A DNA stretch of 64,000 nt from Streptomyces sp. NBC_01429 (GCF_036231945.1 NZ_CP109599.1:4062501-4126500), one strand, 5' to 3'; shown: positions 18,938 through 28,313, counted from the first letter of the stretch. Notes: generated from the sequence alone by a model not told the origin. Numbers and translations are program-made.

Positions 18938-19228
18938 ATGCGTCACTACGAAGTGATGGTCATCCTCGACCCCGATCTCGAGGAGCGAGCTGTCTCCCCG
19001 CTGATCGAGAACTTCCTCTCCGTCGTCCGTGAGGGCAACGGAAAGGTCGAGAAGGTCGACACCTGGGGCCGTCGTCGTCTCTCTTACGAGATCAAGAAGA
19101 AGCCCGAGGGCATCTACTCGGTCATCGACCTCCAGGCCGAGCCTGCGGTCGTCAAGGAGCTCGACCGACAGATGAACCTGAACGAGTCGGTCCTCCGGAC
19201 CAAGGTCCTCCGCCCCGAGACCCACTGA
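18938..19228 (+). CDS. rpsF: 30S ribosomal protein S6
   Basis: 96 residues. The start [16 protein letters not shown] is preceded by AAGGAGGTGGG. The ferredoxin-like S6 fold is clear, including [22 protein letters not shown]. It is the first gene of rpsF-ssb-rpsR-rplI. The 279-bp upstream gap must hold the operon promoter; no regulatory RNA could be assigned there with confidence. Confidence 0.97.
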
Positions 19229-19302
19229 GCTTCTAGCTCAGCGGTCATCGGGTTCGAGTAGCAGCAAGCAGCCAGAAGCAATCCCCGCCGAGAGGTTCAC
19301 CC

Positions 19303-19905
19303 ATGGCAGGCGAGACCGTGATCACGGTTGTCGGCAATCTCGTCGACGACCCCGAGCTGCGCTTCACCCCGTCCGGTGCGGCGGTCGCGAAGTTCCGTGT
19401 CGCGTCCACTCCCCGCATCTTCGACAGGCAGACCAATGAGTGGAAGGACGGCGAAGGCCTCTTCCTCACCTGCTCGGTCTGGCGTCAGGCGGCGGAGAAC
19501 GTCGCGGAGTCGCTCCAGCGAGGCATGCGCGTTGTCGTGCAGGGCCGGCTGAAGCAGCGGTCCTACGAGGACCGTGAGGGCGTCAAGCGCACGGTCTACG
19601 AGCTGGACGTCGAGGAAGTCGGCCCCAGTCTCAAGAACGCCACGGCGAAGGTCACCAAGACCACCGGTCGTGGGGGCCAGGGCGGCTACGGCGGCGGCCA
19701 GCAGCAGGGCGGCGGCGGCAACTGGGGCGGCGGCTCCGGTGGCGGCGGTCAGCAGGGCGGCGGCGGTGCTCCCGCCGACGACCCGTGGGCCACCGGTGCG
19801 CCGGCGGCCGGCGGCGGCGGCCAGCAGCAGTCGCAGGGCGGCGGCAATGGAGGCAGCTGGGGCGGAAGCTCCGGCGGCGGCTACTCGGACGAGCCTCCCT
19901 TCTAA
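19303..19905 (+). CDS. ssb: Single-stranded DNA-binding protein
   Basis: 200 residues. The OB fold occupies 1-115 (GETVITVVGNLVDDPELRFTPSG, then FLTCSVWRQAAENVAESLQRG). A Gly/Gln/Ser-rich disordered linker (about 125-190) leads to the acidic protein-docking tip DEPPF. It protects ssDNA and recruits replication and repair proteins. Placed between rpsF and rpsR as in other actinobacteria, 74 bp after rpsF. Confidence 0.97.
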   Translation: MAGETVITVVGNLVDDPELRFTPSGAAVAKFRVASTPRIFDRQTNEWKDGEGLFLTCSVWRQAAENVAESLQRGMRVVVQGRLKQRSYEDREGVKRTVYELDVEEVGPSLKNATAKVTKTTGRGGQGGYGGGQQQGGGGNWGGGSGGGGQQGGGGAPADDPWATGAPAAGGGGQQQSQGGGNGGSWGGSSGGGYSDEPPF

Positions 19906-19950
19906 AGGGCGGGCTCGCACCCCACTTCTTGATCACACAGGAGAAACACC

Positions 19951-20187
19951 ATGGCGAAGCCGCCTGTGCGCAAGCCTAAGAAGAAGGTCTGCGCGTTCTG
20001 CAAGGACAAGACCCAGTACGTGGACTACAAGGACACGAACATGCTGCGGAAGTTCATTTCCGACCGCGGCAAGATCCGTGCCCGCCGCGTTACCGGCAAC
20101 TGCACGCAGCACCAGCGTGACGTCGCCACGGCCGTCAAGAACAGCCGTGAGATGGCGCTGCTGCCCTACACGTCCACCGCGCGATAA
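19951..20187 (+). CDS. rpsR: 30S ribosomal protein S18, zinc-binding form
   Basis: 78 residues. C14, C17, C51 and H54 (CAFC and CTQH) form a complete zinc ribbon, so this is the zinc-containing paralogue rather than the zinc-free version that Streptomyces makes under zinc limitation. S18 pairs with S6, encoded two genes upstream. Confidence 0.96.
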   Translation: MAKPPVRKPKKKVCAFCKDKTQYVDYKDTNMLRKFISDRGKIRARRVTGNCTQHQRDVATAVKNSREMALLPYTSTAR

Positions 20188-20205
20188 GGGAAGGGTGACC
20201 GAATA

Positions 20206-20652
20206 ATGAAGATCATCCTCACCCACGAGGTCTCCGGCCTCGGTGCCGCCGGCGACGTCGTGGACGTCAAGGACGGCTACGCTCGCAACTACCTGGTCCC
20301 GCGCGGTTTCGCGATCCGCTGGACCAAGGGTGGCGAGAAGGACGTGGCGCAGATCCGCCGCGCCCGCAAGATCCACGAGATCGCGACCATCGAGCAGGCC
20401 AACGAGATCAAGGCCCGTCTCGAAGGCGTGAAGGTGCAGCTGGCCGTTCGCTCCGGCGACGCCGGCCGCCTCTTCGGCTCCGTCACCCCGGCTGACCTCG
20501 CTTCGGCGATCAAGTCCGCCGGTGGTCCGGAGGTCGACAAGCGCCGTATCGAGCTGGGTTCGCCGATCAAGACCCTGGGCTCGCACCAGGTGTCGGTGCG
20601 CCTGCACCCCGAGGTCGCAGCGAAGCTCGGCATCGAGGTCGTCGCCGCGTAA
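20206..20652 (+). CDS. rplI: 50S ribosomal protein L9
   Basis: 148 residues. The N-terminal rRNA-binding domain is clear (MKIILTHEVSGLG, DGYARNYLVPRGFA), joined by a long helix to the C-terminal domain ending HPEVAAKLGIEVVAA. Last gene of the operon, 18 bp after rpsR, followed by a strong hairpin. Confidence 0.97.
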   Translation: MKIILTHEVSGLGAAGDVVDVKDGYARNYLVPRGFAIRWTKGGEKDVAQIRRARKIHEIATIEQANEIKARLEGVKVQLAVRSGDAGRLFGSVTPADLASAIKSAGGPEVDKRRIELGSPIKTLGSHQVSVRLHPEVAAKLGIEVVAA

Positions 20653-20678
20653 GCGTCGTCTCAACTCGGTAGAGCATG

Positions 20679-20714
20679 GAGAGGGCCGCATCCCCCAGGG
20701 GATGCGGCCCTCTC
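20679..20714 (+). terminator. Terminator of the rpsF-rplI operon
   Basis: A 17-bp stem (20679-20695 with 20698-20714; arm GAGAGGGCCGCATCCCC) around a CA apex, 26 bp after the rplI stop. Confidence 0.88.
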
Positions 20715-20742
20715 GCTCTGTCGCTCTGTTTGCCGAAGGCTC

Positions 20743-20756
20743 GTTTCACGTGAAAC
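20743..20756. other. parS: parS site 3
   Basis: Exact GTTTCACGTGAAAC in the convergent gap between rplI and the MATE gene, 28 bp from site 4. Confidence 0.93.
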
Positions 20757-20770
20757 CAGCCAAGGCGGAT

Positions 20771-20784
20771 GTTTCACGTGAAAC
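20771..20784. other. parS: parS site 4
   Basis: Exact GTTTCACGTGAAAC. It pairs with site 3 at 28-bp spacing, so the two lie on nearly opposite faces of the helix (about 2.7 turns apart). Confidence 0.93.
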
Positions 20785-20800
20785 GGGTCGAACGTCTCGA

Positions 20801-22138
20801 TCAGCGTGTGGCGCCCGTGACCAGCCAGTGGCCGGAGCGGGTGCGCAGCCAGAGGGTCAGCATGCGGATCGCCATCATCAGGCCCATCGCCCACCAGAGT
20901 GCCGTCAGTCCCCCGCCCAGCTGGGGGACGAGCAGCGCTACCGGGGCGAACACGGCCAAGGTCACCAGCATGGCTCGGGCGAGGTACGGGCCGTCCCCCG
21001 CGCCCATCAGTACGCCGTCCAGTACGAAGACGACCCCCGCGATCGGCTGGGTGACGGCCACGACCAGCAGGGCGGGCAGCAGCGTGTCCCGCACCACCTG
21101 GTCGCCCGTGAACAGCGGAATGAACAGTGGCCGCGCCGCTACGATCAGCGCGCCGAGCAGTACCCCGGAAGCGATGCCCCACTGCACCATGCGGCGGCAG
21201 ATTTCCCGGGCGCCCTTGGTGTCACCGGCTCCGAGGTAGCGACCGATGATGGCCTGTCCCGCGATGGCGATGGCGTCGAGGGCGAACGCCATCAGGCTCC
21301 ACAGCGACAGAATGATCTGATGGGCGGCGATATCCGCGTCGCCCAGCCGGGCGGCGACCGCGGTGGCGATCATGAGGACCGCCCGGAGCGAGAGTGTACG
21401 GACGAGCAGCGGTACGCCGGCCTGGGCGCTCGCCCGTATCCCCGCGGCGTCCGGGCGCAGCGACGCGCCATGCCGGCGTGCTCCCCGTACGACCACGACG
21501 AGGTAGACGGCCGCCATGGCCCACTGGGCGATCACCGTGCCCCAGGCGGAGCCTGCGATACCGAGTCCCGCTCCGTAGACCAGAGCGACATTGAGCACCG
21601 CGTTGGCGCTGAACCCGCCGATGGCGACGTACAGCGGGGTACGGGTGTCCTGGAGTCCGCGCAGCACCCCGGTGGCGGCGAGCACGATCAGCATGGCGGG
21701 GATGCCGAGACTGGAGATCCGCAGATAGGTGACCGCGTACGGGGCGGCGGTGTCCGACGCCCCGAACAGGCCGATCAGCCAGGGGGCGGTGGGAAGGGTG
21801 GCGGCGATGACTCCGGCGCCGAGCAGCATCGCCAGCCAGATGCCGTCCATGCCCTGGCGGATGGCGGCCTTCAGATCGCCCGCACCGACCCGCCGGGCGA
21901 CGGCCGCGGTGGTGGCGTAGGCGAGGAAGACGAAGATGCTCACCGCGGTGGTCAGCAGGGCTGCGGCGATTCCCAGCCCGGCGAGTTGCGGGGTGCCGAG
22001 ATGGCCGACAATCGCGCTGTCGACCATGACGAACAGGGGCTCGGCGACGAGGGCGCCGAAGGCGGGAACGGCGAGTGCGATGATCTCGCGGTCGTGCTGT
22101 CGCCGGCCCGTCCTGGATGCCGCGGGAGCCTGTGTCAT
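20801..22138 (-). CDS. MATE family efflux transporter
   Basis: 445 residues with about 12 membrane segments in two MatE repeats (IIALAVPAFGALVAEPLFVMVDSAIVGHLG, then QAGVPLLVRTLSLRAVLMIATAVAARLG). The DinF-like subfamily is suggested by these motifs; these are Na+- or H+-driven multidrug exporters. The gene is divergent from dnaB across 423 bp and convergent with rplI, with a parS pair at its 3' side. Confidence 0.9.
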   Translation of the reverse strand: MTQAPAASRTGRRQHDREIIALAVPAFGALVAEPLFVMVDSAIVGHLGTPQLAGLGIAAALLTTAVSIFVFLAYATTAAVARRVGAGDLKAAIRQGMDGIWLAMLLGAGVIAATLPTAPWLIGLFGASDTAAPYAVTYLRISSLGIPAMLIVLAATGVLRGLQDTRTPLYVAIGGFSANAVLNVALVYGAGLGIAGSAWGTVIAQWAMAAVYLVVVVRGARRHGASLRPDAAGIRASAQAGVPLLVRTLSLRAVLMIATAVAARLGDADIAAHQIILSLWSLMAFALDAIAIAGQAIIGRYLGAGDTKGAREICRRMVQWGIASGVLLGALIVAARPLFIPLFTGDQVVRDTLLPALLVVAVTQPIAGVVFVLDGVLMGAGDGPYLARAMLVTLAVFAPVALLVPQLGGGLTALWWAMGLMMAIRMLTLWLRTRSGHWLVTGATR

Positions 22139-22325
22139 GCACTCAATCTAATCTTCCACAGGTAAGAGACGCAAGACGCTATTGATCCTTACCTGGCGGG
22201 GTTGTGGAGGTCGGGTGGAGGACCGTTTGTTCTGATCTTGGTCCAGTCGGGAAAGTTTTTCTCCTGCACAGCCGGTGGATGAAAAAAGCCCAGCTCAGAG
22301 TGGTTGCGGTGACGTCGGTATGACT

Positions 22326-22414
22326 TTGTCCACAGTGCTGTCCCCCGGTCCGTGCACAGGTTCTGCCGAGTTCTCCACAGCATCTCGCGCTTCGTCCACA
22401 TGGCCTGTGGATAA
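22326..22414. promoter_or_regulatory. Cluster of four DnaA-box-like sites upstream of dnaB
   Basis: The 423-bp gap between the MATE gene and dnaB holds TTGTCCACA (22326-22334, the preferred Streptomyces box), TTCTCCACA (22371-22379), TCGTCCACA (22392-22400) and TGTGGATAA (22406-22414, reverse of TTATCCACA). They lie 148 to 236 bp before the dnaB start. DnaA control of dnaB, or DnaA titration, is inferred. Nothing else is recognised in the gap. Confidence 0.65.
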
Positions 22415-22561
22415 CAAGATTGGCTGACGTCGCTCGCGGGCCTACCGTGGACCGGCGTCCGACGCGCCGGAACCGGAGTCAGACCTCTCGTTTTGTCAGT
22501 GTCGTGCCGTAGAAAGAAGTGGCACGGCGAGGTCCGCTGAGCGGACGTGAGGAGGTGGCCG

Positions 22562-24040
22562 GTGAGCATTCCCGAGCCATTGGACGACCCCTGGACCGAT
22601 GCCGGTCCCAGTGACCGTCTGCCTGTCTCCCGGCAGCGCCGTGGGGAGGGCCGGGGGCGAGGAGAGCAGCACGACCGGGGCAGCGACAGCGGCCCCTGGG
22701 ACGGTGGATCGGCCGGCTTCGAACGGGTCCCTCCGCAGGACCTCGACGCCGAGCAGTCCGTCCTCGGCGGCATGCTGCTGTCCAAGGACGCGATCGCCGA
22801 CGTCGTGGAGATCATCAAGGGCCACGACTTCTACCGTCCCGCGCACGAGACCGTCTTCCAGGCCATCCTCGACCTGTACGCCAAGGGGGAGCCGGCCGAC
22901 CCGATCACGGTCGCCGCCGAGCTGACCAAGCGCGGCGAGATCACCCGCGTCGGCGGCGCCTCGTATCTCCACACCCTCGTCCAGTCGGTCCCGACCGCGG
23001 CCAACGCCTCCTACTACGCGGAGATCGTCCACGAGCGGGCGGTGCTGCGACGCCTCGTCGAGGCCGGCACCAAGATCACGCAGATGGGATACGCGGCCGA
23101 CGGAGACGTCGACGAGATCGTCAACTCCGCCCAGGCCGAGATCTACGCCGTCACCGAGCAGCGCACCAGCGAGGACTATCTGCCGCTCGGCGACATCATG
23201 GAGGGCGCGCTCGACGAGATCGAGGCCATCGGCTCGCGCAACGGCGAGATGACCGGTGTGCCGACCGGGTTCACCGACTTCGACTCCCTCACCAACGGCC
23301 TTCACCCCGGTCAGATGATCGTGATCGCCGCCCGTCCCGCGATGGGCAAGTCGACCCTCGCCCTCGACTTCGCCCGCGCCGCGTCCATCAAGAACAACCT
23401 GCCCAGCGTGATCTTCTCCCTGGAAATGGGGCGCAACGAGATCGCGATGCGCCTCCTCTCCGCCGAGGCGCGGGTGGCGCTGCACCACATGCGGTCCGGC
23501 ACGATGACGGACGAGGACTGGACGAGGCTCGCCCGCCGTATGCCCGACGTCTCCCAGGCCCCGCTCTACATCGACGACTCCCCGAACCTCTCGATGATGG
23601 AGATCCGCGCGAAGTGCCGCCGCCTCAAGCAGCGGAACGACATCAAGCTCGTGGTCATCGACTACCTCCAGCTGATGCAGTCCGGCGGGTCGAAGCGCGC
23701 CGAGAACCGCCAGCAGGAGGTCTCGGACATGTCGCGAAACCTCAAGCTCCTCGCCAAGGAGCTGGAACTGCCCGTCATCGCCCTGTCCCAGCTGAACCGT
23801 GGCCCCGAGCAGCGTACGGACAAGAAGCCGATGGTCTCCGACCTGCGTGAATCGGGCTCCATCGAGCAGGACGCCGACATGGTGATCCTGCTCCACCGCG
23901 AGGACGCCTACGAAAAGGAATCCCCCCGCGCCGGTGAGGCCGACCTCATCGTGGCCAAGCACCGTAACGGCCCCACCGCGACGATCACGGTGGCCTTCCA
24001 GGGCCACTACTCCCGCTTCGTGGACATGGCGCAGACCTGA
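22562..24040 (+). CDS. dnaB: Replicative DNA helicase DnaB
   Basis: 492 residues. GTG start with GAGGAGG upstream. An unusual Arg/Gly/Asp-rich head of about 55 residues precedes the DnaB N-terminal domain (PPQDLDAEQSVLGGML). The RecA-like helicase follows with Walker A ARPAMGKST (Lys263), Walker B LVVIDYLQLM, SQLNRGPEQR and the RESGSIEQDAD sensor region. It is the hexameric fork helicase. No intein interrupts it. It is read away from the MATE gene. Confidence 0.96.
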   Translation: MSIPEPLDDPWTDAGPSDRLPVSRQRRGEGRGRGEQHDRGSDSGPWDGGSAGFERVPPQDLDAEQSVLGGMLLSKDAIADVVEIIKGHDFYRPAHETVFQAILDLYAKGEPADPITVAAELTKRGEITRVGGASYLHTLVQSVPTAANASYYAEIVHERAVLRRLVEAGTKITQMGYAADGDVDEIVNSAQAEIYAVTEQRTSEDYLPLGDIMEGALDEIEAIGSRNGEMTGVPTGFTDFDSLTNGLHPGQMIVIAARPAMGKSTLALDFARAASIKNNLPSVIFSLEMGRNEIAMRLLSAEARVALHHMRSGTMTDEDWTRLARRMPDVSQAPLYIDDSPNLSMMEIRAKCRRLKQRNDIKLVVIDYLQLMQSGGSKRAENRQQEVSDMSRNLKLLAKELELPVIALSQLNRGPEQRTDKKPMVSDLRESGSIEQDADMVILLHREDAYEKESPRAGEADLIVAKHRNGPTATITVAFQGHYSRFVDMAQT

Positions 24041-24158
24041 GCGGCGGCCGTAGGGCCTCTCGGACTTCGCGGCACGATTCTCGGCTCCGACGGCACAGTG
24101 GTGGCGCTTATGCCGTCGTGAGCTTGCTGGTGGGCCGTCGCCCATCGGCTTCCCGCGG

Positions 24159-24569
24159 TCAGAATCGCGACCGGTGCGATGCTGCCCGGGCTGATTCGCG
24201 GAAGGCTGTGACCAGGTGGCCGCGTTCGCCGGCGCGGGTCGCGATCACGACTGTGCACGGCTCGATCCCCGCCACCGGAATGGCCGTGAGGTCACGCCTG
24301 ACAGCGCTGTTCCCGCCGCCCGTCGGTGCAAGGGCGAGGGCCCGGCCGCCGGCGACGGCTTCGAGCTTGTCCGCGTGCGTCTCGACGAGCGGGCCGTCGG
24401 GTGCCGGGCGGCCGTCCGGGCGGGGGTCGATACGCCAGAACGCGTCGTAGGCGGCTTCCGCGTAGCGCAGGAGCGGTTCGTCGGCGAAGTCGTCGAGCGT
24501 GATCGACTCCTTGCCCGCAAGGCGATGCGCCGCGGGCACCAGGAGCACCCGGGGCTCCTCGTAAACCAC
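24159..24569 (-). pseudogene. LysR-family regulator remnant, C-terminal half only
   Basis: Homology runs from VVYEEPRVLLVPAAHRLAGK to the stop and matches the second half of a LysR substrate-binding domain (THADKLEAVAGGRALALAP, DLTAIPVAGIEPCTVVIATR). The DNA-binding helix-turn-helix and half the sensor domain are missing. The ORF runs on to 24680 on the minus strand, but that extension is antisense to the SDR remnant. It cannot work as a DNA-binding regulator. Confidence 0.75.
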
Positions 24570-24570
24570 C

Positions 24571-25289
24571 GACCCGGCTGCTCGCGCGCAGGCCGAGCTG
24601 AACGCGGCGGAGGCGATCGGTGTGGCGCTGGAAGGGACTGACAAGCCCTTCGCGGTCGCCTCGGGAGTCATCGGCCGCACGCCGGGGCCCGCCTGCTCAC
24701 CGAACGGACCCCCGACGAGCCCAGCGCACTCACAGCCCTGCGGCTCCCGGTTGAGAAGTCCGTCCTCGCCATGGGTGAACGCGGCGTGCGCTCATCCTCG
24801 GTACGGCTGGCGCCGACCGTGCACGGTCAGGGGGACGCACGCGGATTCATCTCGATCCTGATCGGTATCGCGCGGGAAAATGGTGTGTCGGCCTATGCGG
24901 GTGACGGATCGAACCGCTGGCCCGCCGTGCACCGGCTTGACGCGGCGACCCTGTTCCGGCTGGCCCTGGAATCAGCTCCGGCCGGTACGGGACTGCACGC
25001 GGTCGCCGAGGAGGAGGTGCCGTTCCGGGACATCGCGGAGGCCATCGGCCGCCGGCTGGAGCTCCCGGCCGTCAGCCTGACGGCCGAGGAGGCGAGCCGG
25101 CATTTCGGCTTCCTTGCCCCGCTGGTCTCGACCGACAGCCCGACGTCGAGCGCACTGACCCGGGAACGTCTCGGCTGGCTGCCCACGCACCCTGGACTGA
25201 TCGCGGACATCGAAGAAGGCCACTACTTCAGTCAGTTGGTCTTCGGCGCTGGGCGAAATGGAGTCGACTCGGTGGGATCCCACCGGTAG
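24571..25289 (+). pseudogene. SDR/NAD-dependent epimerase remnant, truncated and frameshifted
   Basis: Recognisable C-terminal two thirds of an extended-SDR enzyme: ALEGTDKPFAVASGVIG in one frame, then a frame change between about 24680 and 24692, then VEKSVLAMGERGVRSSSVRL and NRWPAVHRLDAATLFRLALE to the stop. The NAD-binding N-terminus (GxxGxxG) is absent. Its truncated 5' end abuts the truncated 5' end of the LysR remnant, as if the middle of a divergent gene pair had been deleted. Confidence 0.75.
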
Positions 25290-26681
25290 ATGTGGGGCAT
25301 GACCTCACCTTGGGAAGAGCTGTTGCCCGGTACTCGGCGGGCCCTGACGCATCGCATCGCCCGTGCGCAGGCCGAGGGGCGCGCTCCCTCGTTCGTCGGG
25401 GCGGTGGCGCGTGAGGGGCGGGTGGTGTGGTCGGGGGCGCGCGGTGGTGTGGACGGGCGTGCGCCGGATGCCGGGACGCAGTACCGCATCGGGTCGATCA
25501 CCAAGTCCTTCACCGCTGTTCTGGTGCTGCGGCTGCGCGATGAGGGGCTGCTCGACCTCAACGATCCTCTGGAGAAGCATCTTCCGGGCACAGGCGTCGG
25601 CGAGGTCACCGTCGCCCAGCTCCTCGGCCACAGCGCGGGGCTGAGCGCCGAGTCTCCGGCGCCCTGGTGGGAGCGGACCCCCGGTGTGCTCCGTCCGGGG
25701 CTGGCGGATGTGCTGGGTGAGCGGCCGATGCTGCATCCCGCGGGGCGGCGCCACCACTACTCGAATACGGGATACACCTTGCTCGGCTCTCTGGTGGAGG
25801 CCGTGCGGGGAGCGTCCTGGGAGGAGACGTTGCGGCGCGAGGTTCTTGTGCCACTGGCCATGGACCGTACGGGCGCTCAGCCGGTCGCTCCGCACGCGCG
25901 TGGGTGGGCCGTGCACCCGTGGGCCGACGTGATGCTGCCCGAGCCGGCGGAGGATCTGGGGCTGATGGCTCCGGCGGGGCAGCTCTGGTCGACGGCCGCG
26001 GATCTCTGCCGCTTCGCGATGTTCCTCGTCGAGGGGGATGCCGAGGTGCTGAACGCCGCCTCTGTGGCGGAGCTGCGCACCCCGTCGGTACCCGCGGGGG
26101 CCGGGGAGTGGGACGGCGGCTACGGGCTCGGGGTGCAGCTGGCCCGCCGGGGCGGGCGGACCCTGATCGGGCATACGGGATCGTTGCCCGGCTTCGTGGC
26201 GTGTCTGTGGGCGAGCGTGGAGGACGGAGTGGCCGCAGTGGCGCTGGCCAACGCGACGTCCGGGCCGCAGATCGGTGCCGTGGCCGCGGATCTCGTCGGC
26301 ATTGTGGCCGATGCGGAACCTCGGATGCCCGGACCGTGGACACCGCTGCCCGAGGTGGATCAGGAGCTGCTGGCGCTGACAGGGCCCTGGTACTGGGGCA
26401 CGAGCGCTTTCGGGCTGAAGCTGGTGGCGGATCGGGGGCTGGAGCTGCGTCCGCTGCGCGGGGGTGGTCGTGGCTCCCGCTTCGCCGTACAGCCCGATGG
26501 GACATGGACGGGTCTCGACGACTACTACGCGGGGGAGACCTTGCGTGTGGTGCGGCGGTCGGACGAATCGGTCAGCCATCTCGATCTCGGCTCGTTCGTC
26601 TTCACCCGTGAGCCGTACGAGCCGGGTGACGCTGTTCCCGGTGGCGTGGACGAAGGCGGCTGGCGAGGCGTCGGGGAGTAG
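25290..26681 (+). CDS. Serine hydrolase of the class C beta-lactamase/DD-peptidase fold
   Basis: 463 residues, or 460 from the ATG at 25299. Catalytic motifs: SITK at 69-72, YSN at 157-159, HTG at 295-297. There is no signal peptide, so a cytosolic esterase or peptidase is likelier than a secreted beta-lactamase. After about residue 350 there is an extra C-terminal domain with beta-rich pattern (LLALTGPWYWGTSAFGLKLV), as in many Streptomyces members. The start codon directly follows the SDR remnant stop; parS site 5 lies just after the gene. Confidence 0.85.
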   Translation: MWGMTSPWEELLPGTRRALTHRIARAQAEGRAPSFVGAVAREGRVVWSGARGGVDGRAPDAGTQYRIGSITKSFTAVLVLRLRDEGLLDLNDPLEKHLPGTGVGEVTVAQLLGHSAGLSAESPAPWWERTPGVLRPGLADVLGERPMLHPAGRRHHYSNTGYTLLGSLVEAVRGASWEETLRREVLVPLAMDRTGAQPVAPHARGWAVHPWADVMLPEPAEDLGLMAPAGQLWSTAADLCRFAMFLVEGDAEVLNAASVAELRTPSVPAGAGEWDGGYGLGVQLARRGGRTLIGHTGSLPGFVACLWASVEDGVAAVALANATSGPQIGAVAADLVGIVADAEPRMPGPWTPLPEVDQELLALTGPWYWGTSAFGLKLVADRGLELRPLRGGGRGSRFAVQPDGTWTGLDDYYAGETLRVVRRSDESVSHLDLGSFVFTREPYEPGDAVPGGVDEGGWRGVGE

Positions 26682-26693
26682 GGCGGCGCCGAT

Positions 26694-26707
26694 GTTTCAC
26701 GTGAAAC
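26694..26707. other. parS: parS site 5
   Basis: Exact GTTTCACGTGAAAC, 12 bp after the serine hydrolase stop and in the convergent gap to a GNAT gene. Confidence 0.93.
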
Positions 26708-26786
26708 CTGTCGTCGCCCTCGGCCGGCGTGGGAACACGGGCGGGTCCGAGGGCGCCGATGACGGGTCCGCCGACAGGACGCGGTT

Positions 26787-27239
26787 TCAGATACTCAGCT
26801 TGAAGCCGATGTGGGAGGCGGTGAATCCCAGCCGCTCGTAGAAGCGGTGGGCGTCGGTGCGCGCGGCGTCGGAGGTGAGTTGGACCAGTTGGCACCCCTG
26901 GCGCCGCGATTCATCGACCGCCCACTCGATGAATCGGGTTCCGAGCCCGCTGCCGCGCTCCTCGGCATGGATCCGGACAGCTTCGATGATGGAGCGGGTG
27001 GCGCCGCGCCGGGACAGTCCGGGGATGACTGTGAGCTGGAGTGTGCCGACCACCCGGTCGCCGCGTACGGCAACCATGAGGTGCTGGTTGGGGTCGTTGG
27101 CCAGGCGCTGGTATGCCGCGATGTACGGCGTGAGGTCGTCGGGGGACTCGCGCTGGGCGCCGAGCGGGTCGTCCGCGAGCATGGCCACGATGGTGGGAAT
27201 GTCGTCGAGGGCGGCAGGCCGTATCGTCAGATCGCTCAT
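26787..27239 (-). CDS. GNAT family N-acetyltransferase
   Basis: 150 residues. A single GNAT domain: N-terminal IRPAALDDIPTIVAML, a central strand RVVGTLQLTVIPGLS, the acetyl-CoA loop RGSGLGTRFIEWAVDESRRQG and C-terminal TDAHRFYERLGF. The substrate is unknown. Same strand as, and 91 bp upstream of, the second GNAT gene, so possibly co-transcribed. Confidence 0.9.
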   Translation of the reverse strand: MSDLTIRPAALDDIPTIVAMLADDPLGAQRESPDDLTPYIAAYQRLANDPNQHLMVAVRGDRVVGTLQLTVIPGLSRRGATRSIIEAVRIHAEERGSGLGTRFIEWAVDESRRQGCQLVQLTSDAARTDAHRFYERLGFTASHIGFKLSI

Positions 27240-27330
27240 GATCCGCAGACTACGTCGAGCCGCGAGACCGACGTCCGGCCCGGTTGGTGCCGGTCGTGAT
27301 GGCCTTGGCCGGGCCGGTTCCGTCGGTGCA

Positions 27331-28191
27331 TCAGCCCGTTGCCAGGCTCAGCGGTGTGAAGCGTCGCTTCCAGTCACCCGGCAGGTCCGGGAGCCCGTGG
27401 ACCATGGTGGTGGTCAGGGCGCCGGAATCGAGGCCGTGTTCCCTGCCCCAGTCGAGCAACTCCTGATGGCGTGAATCGATGTGCAGGCGTAGCGGTCTGC
27501 TCGGCTTCGCCAGTGAGGTGATCAGCGCCTTGGCGGTCTCCGTGTCGTGTGCGATCAGCGGGCCGACGACATCTGTCTCGGGGGTGGGCCAGGCCGCCGC
27601 GTATCCGGTGAGGACGGTGCCTTCTTCGGAGACTCTGAGCCGGTCAGCGAAGGCGGGGAGTCGCGCGAGCATAGGGGTGCGGTCGACTCCGGATACCTCG
27701 GTGTCCAGGCGGATGATGGCCGGGAGGTCACCCGCGGTCGCGGCGCGGGTGGTGACTTGTGTGGCGGCCACGGGTGGGCGGAGGTGCCCGCTCAGCTTCT
27801 CCACCGCGCCGACATCGGTGAAGCCGAGCTGCCGGTAGAGGGGCTGACCGTACGGTGTCGCGTAGAGCATGAGAGGTGCGTGATCCGCCTTGTGCAGCAC
27901 ATGGCTCATCAATCGCCGTCCGAGCCCCTTCCGGGCGTGCCGTTGCGCGACGAGCAGCATGCCGATGGCGGTGAGCCGGGAGCCGTACGGGGTGGTCACG
28001 CATGCGGCGGCCAGCCGCTTGCCCTCAGGGTCTTCTGGGTCGGTGATGCCGTAGCCCGTGCCCGCCGTCAGCAGCAGGCTCCATTTGTGTTCCTCGCGCG
28101 CCCAGCCGCGGTCTTCGGCCAGGTCCGCGCAGGGCATGAGGTCGCCCATGGTCAGGGCTCGGATGGGCGGTAGGGAGAGCGGTGTCGGCAT
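27331..28191 (-). CDS. Two-domain GNAT family N-acetyltransferase
   Basis: 286 residues with two GNAT halves. The first has a complete acetyl-CoA motif (VAQRHARKGLGRRLMSHVL, then LYRQLGFTDVG). The second (VTTRAATAGDLPAIIRLD, then VLTGYAAAWP and ALITSLAKPSRPLRLHID) lacks a clear acetyl-CoA loop and may be structural. The substrate is unknown. The 5' gap to the HAD gene (205 bp) contains parS site 6. Confidence 0.87.
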   Translation of the reverse strand: MPTPLSLPPIRALTMGDLMPCADLAEDRGWAREEHKWSLLLTAGTGYGITDPEDPEGKRLAAACVTTPYGSRLTAIGMLLVAQRHARKGLGRRLMSHVLHKADHAPLMLYATPYGQPLYRQLGFTDVGAVEKLSGHLRPPVAATQVTTRAATAGDLPAIIRLDTEVSGVDRTPMLARLPAFADRLRVSEEGTVLTGYAAAWPTPETDVVGPLIAHDTETAKALITSLAKPSRPLRLHIDSRHQELLDWGREHGLDSGALTTTMVHGLPDLPGDWKRRFTPLSLATG

Positions 28192-28313
28192 GAGGGTCAG
28201 GCTGTCGGAGCGGGAGATCGTTCGTCCACCGTTTTACGGGAAGTGATCAGGACAGCTCGTGCCCGGTCGTCGAGTTGATATCCGGTCACGTCGTGCGGGC
28301 CGGGGCGGGGGAT

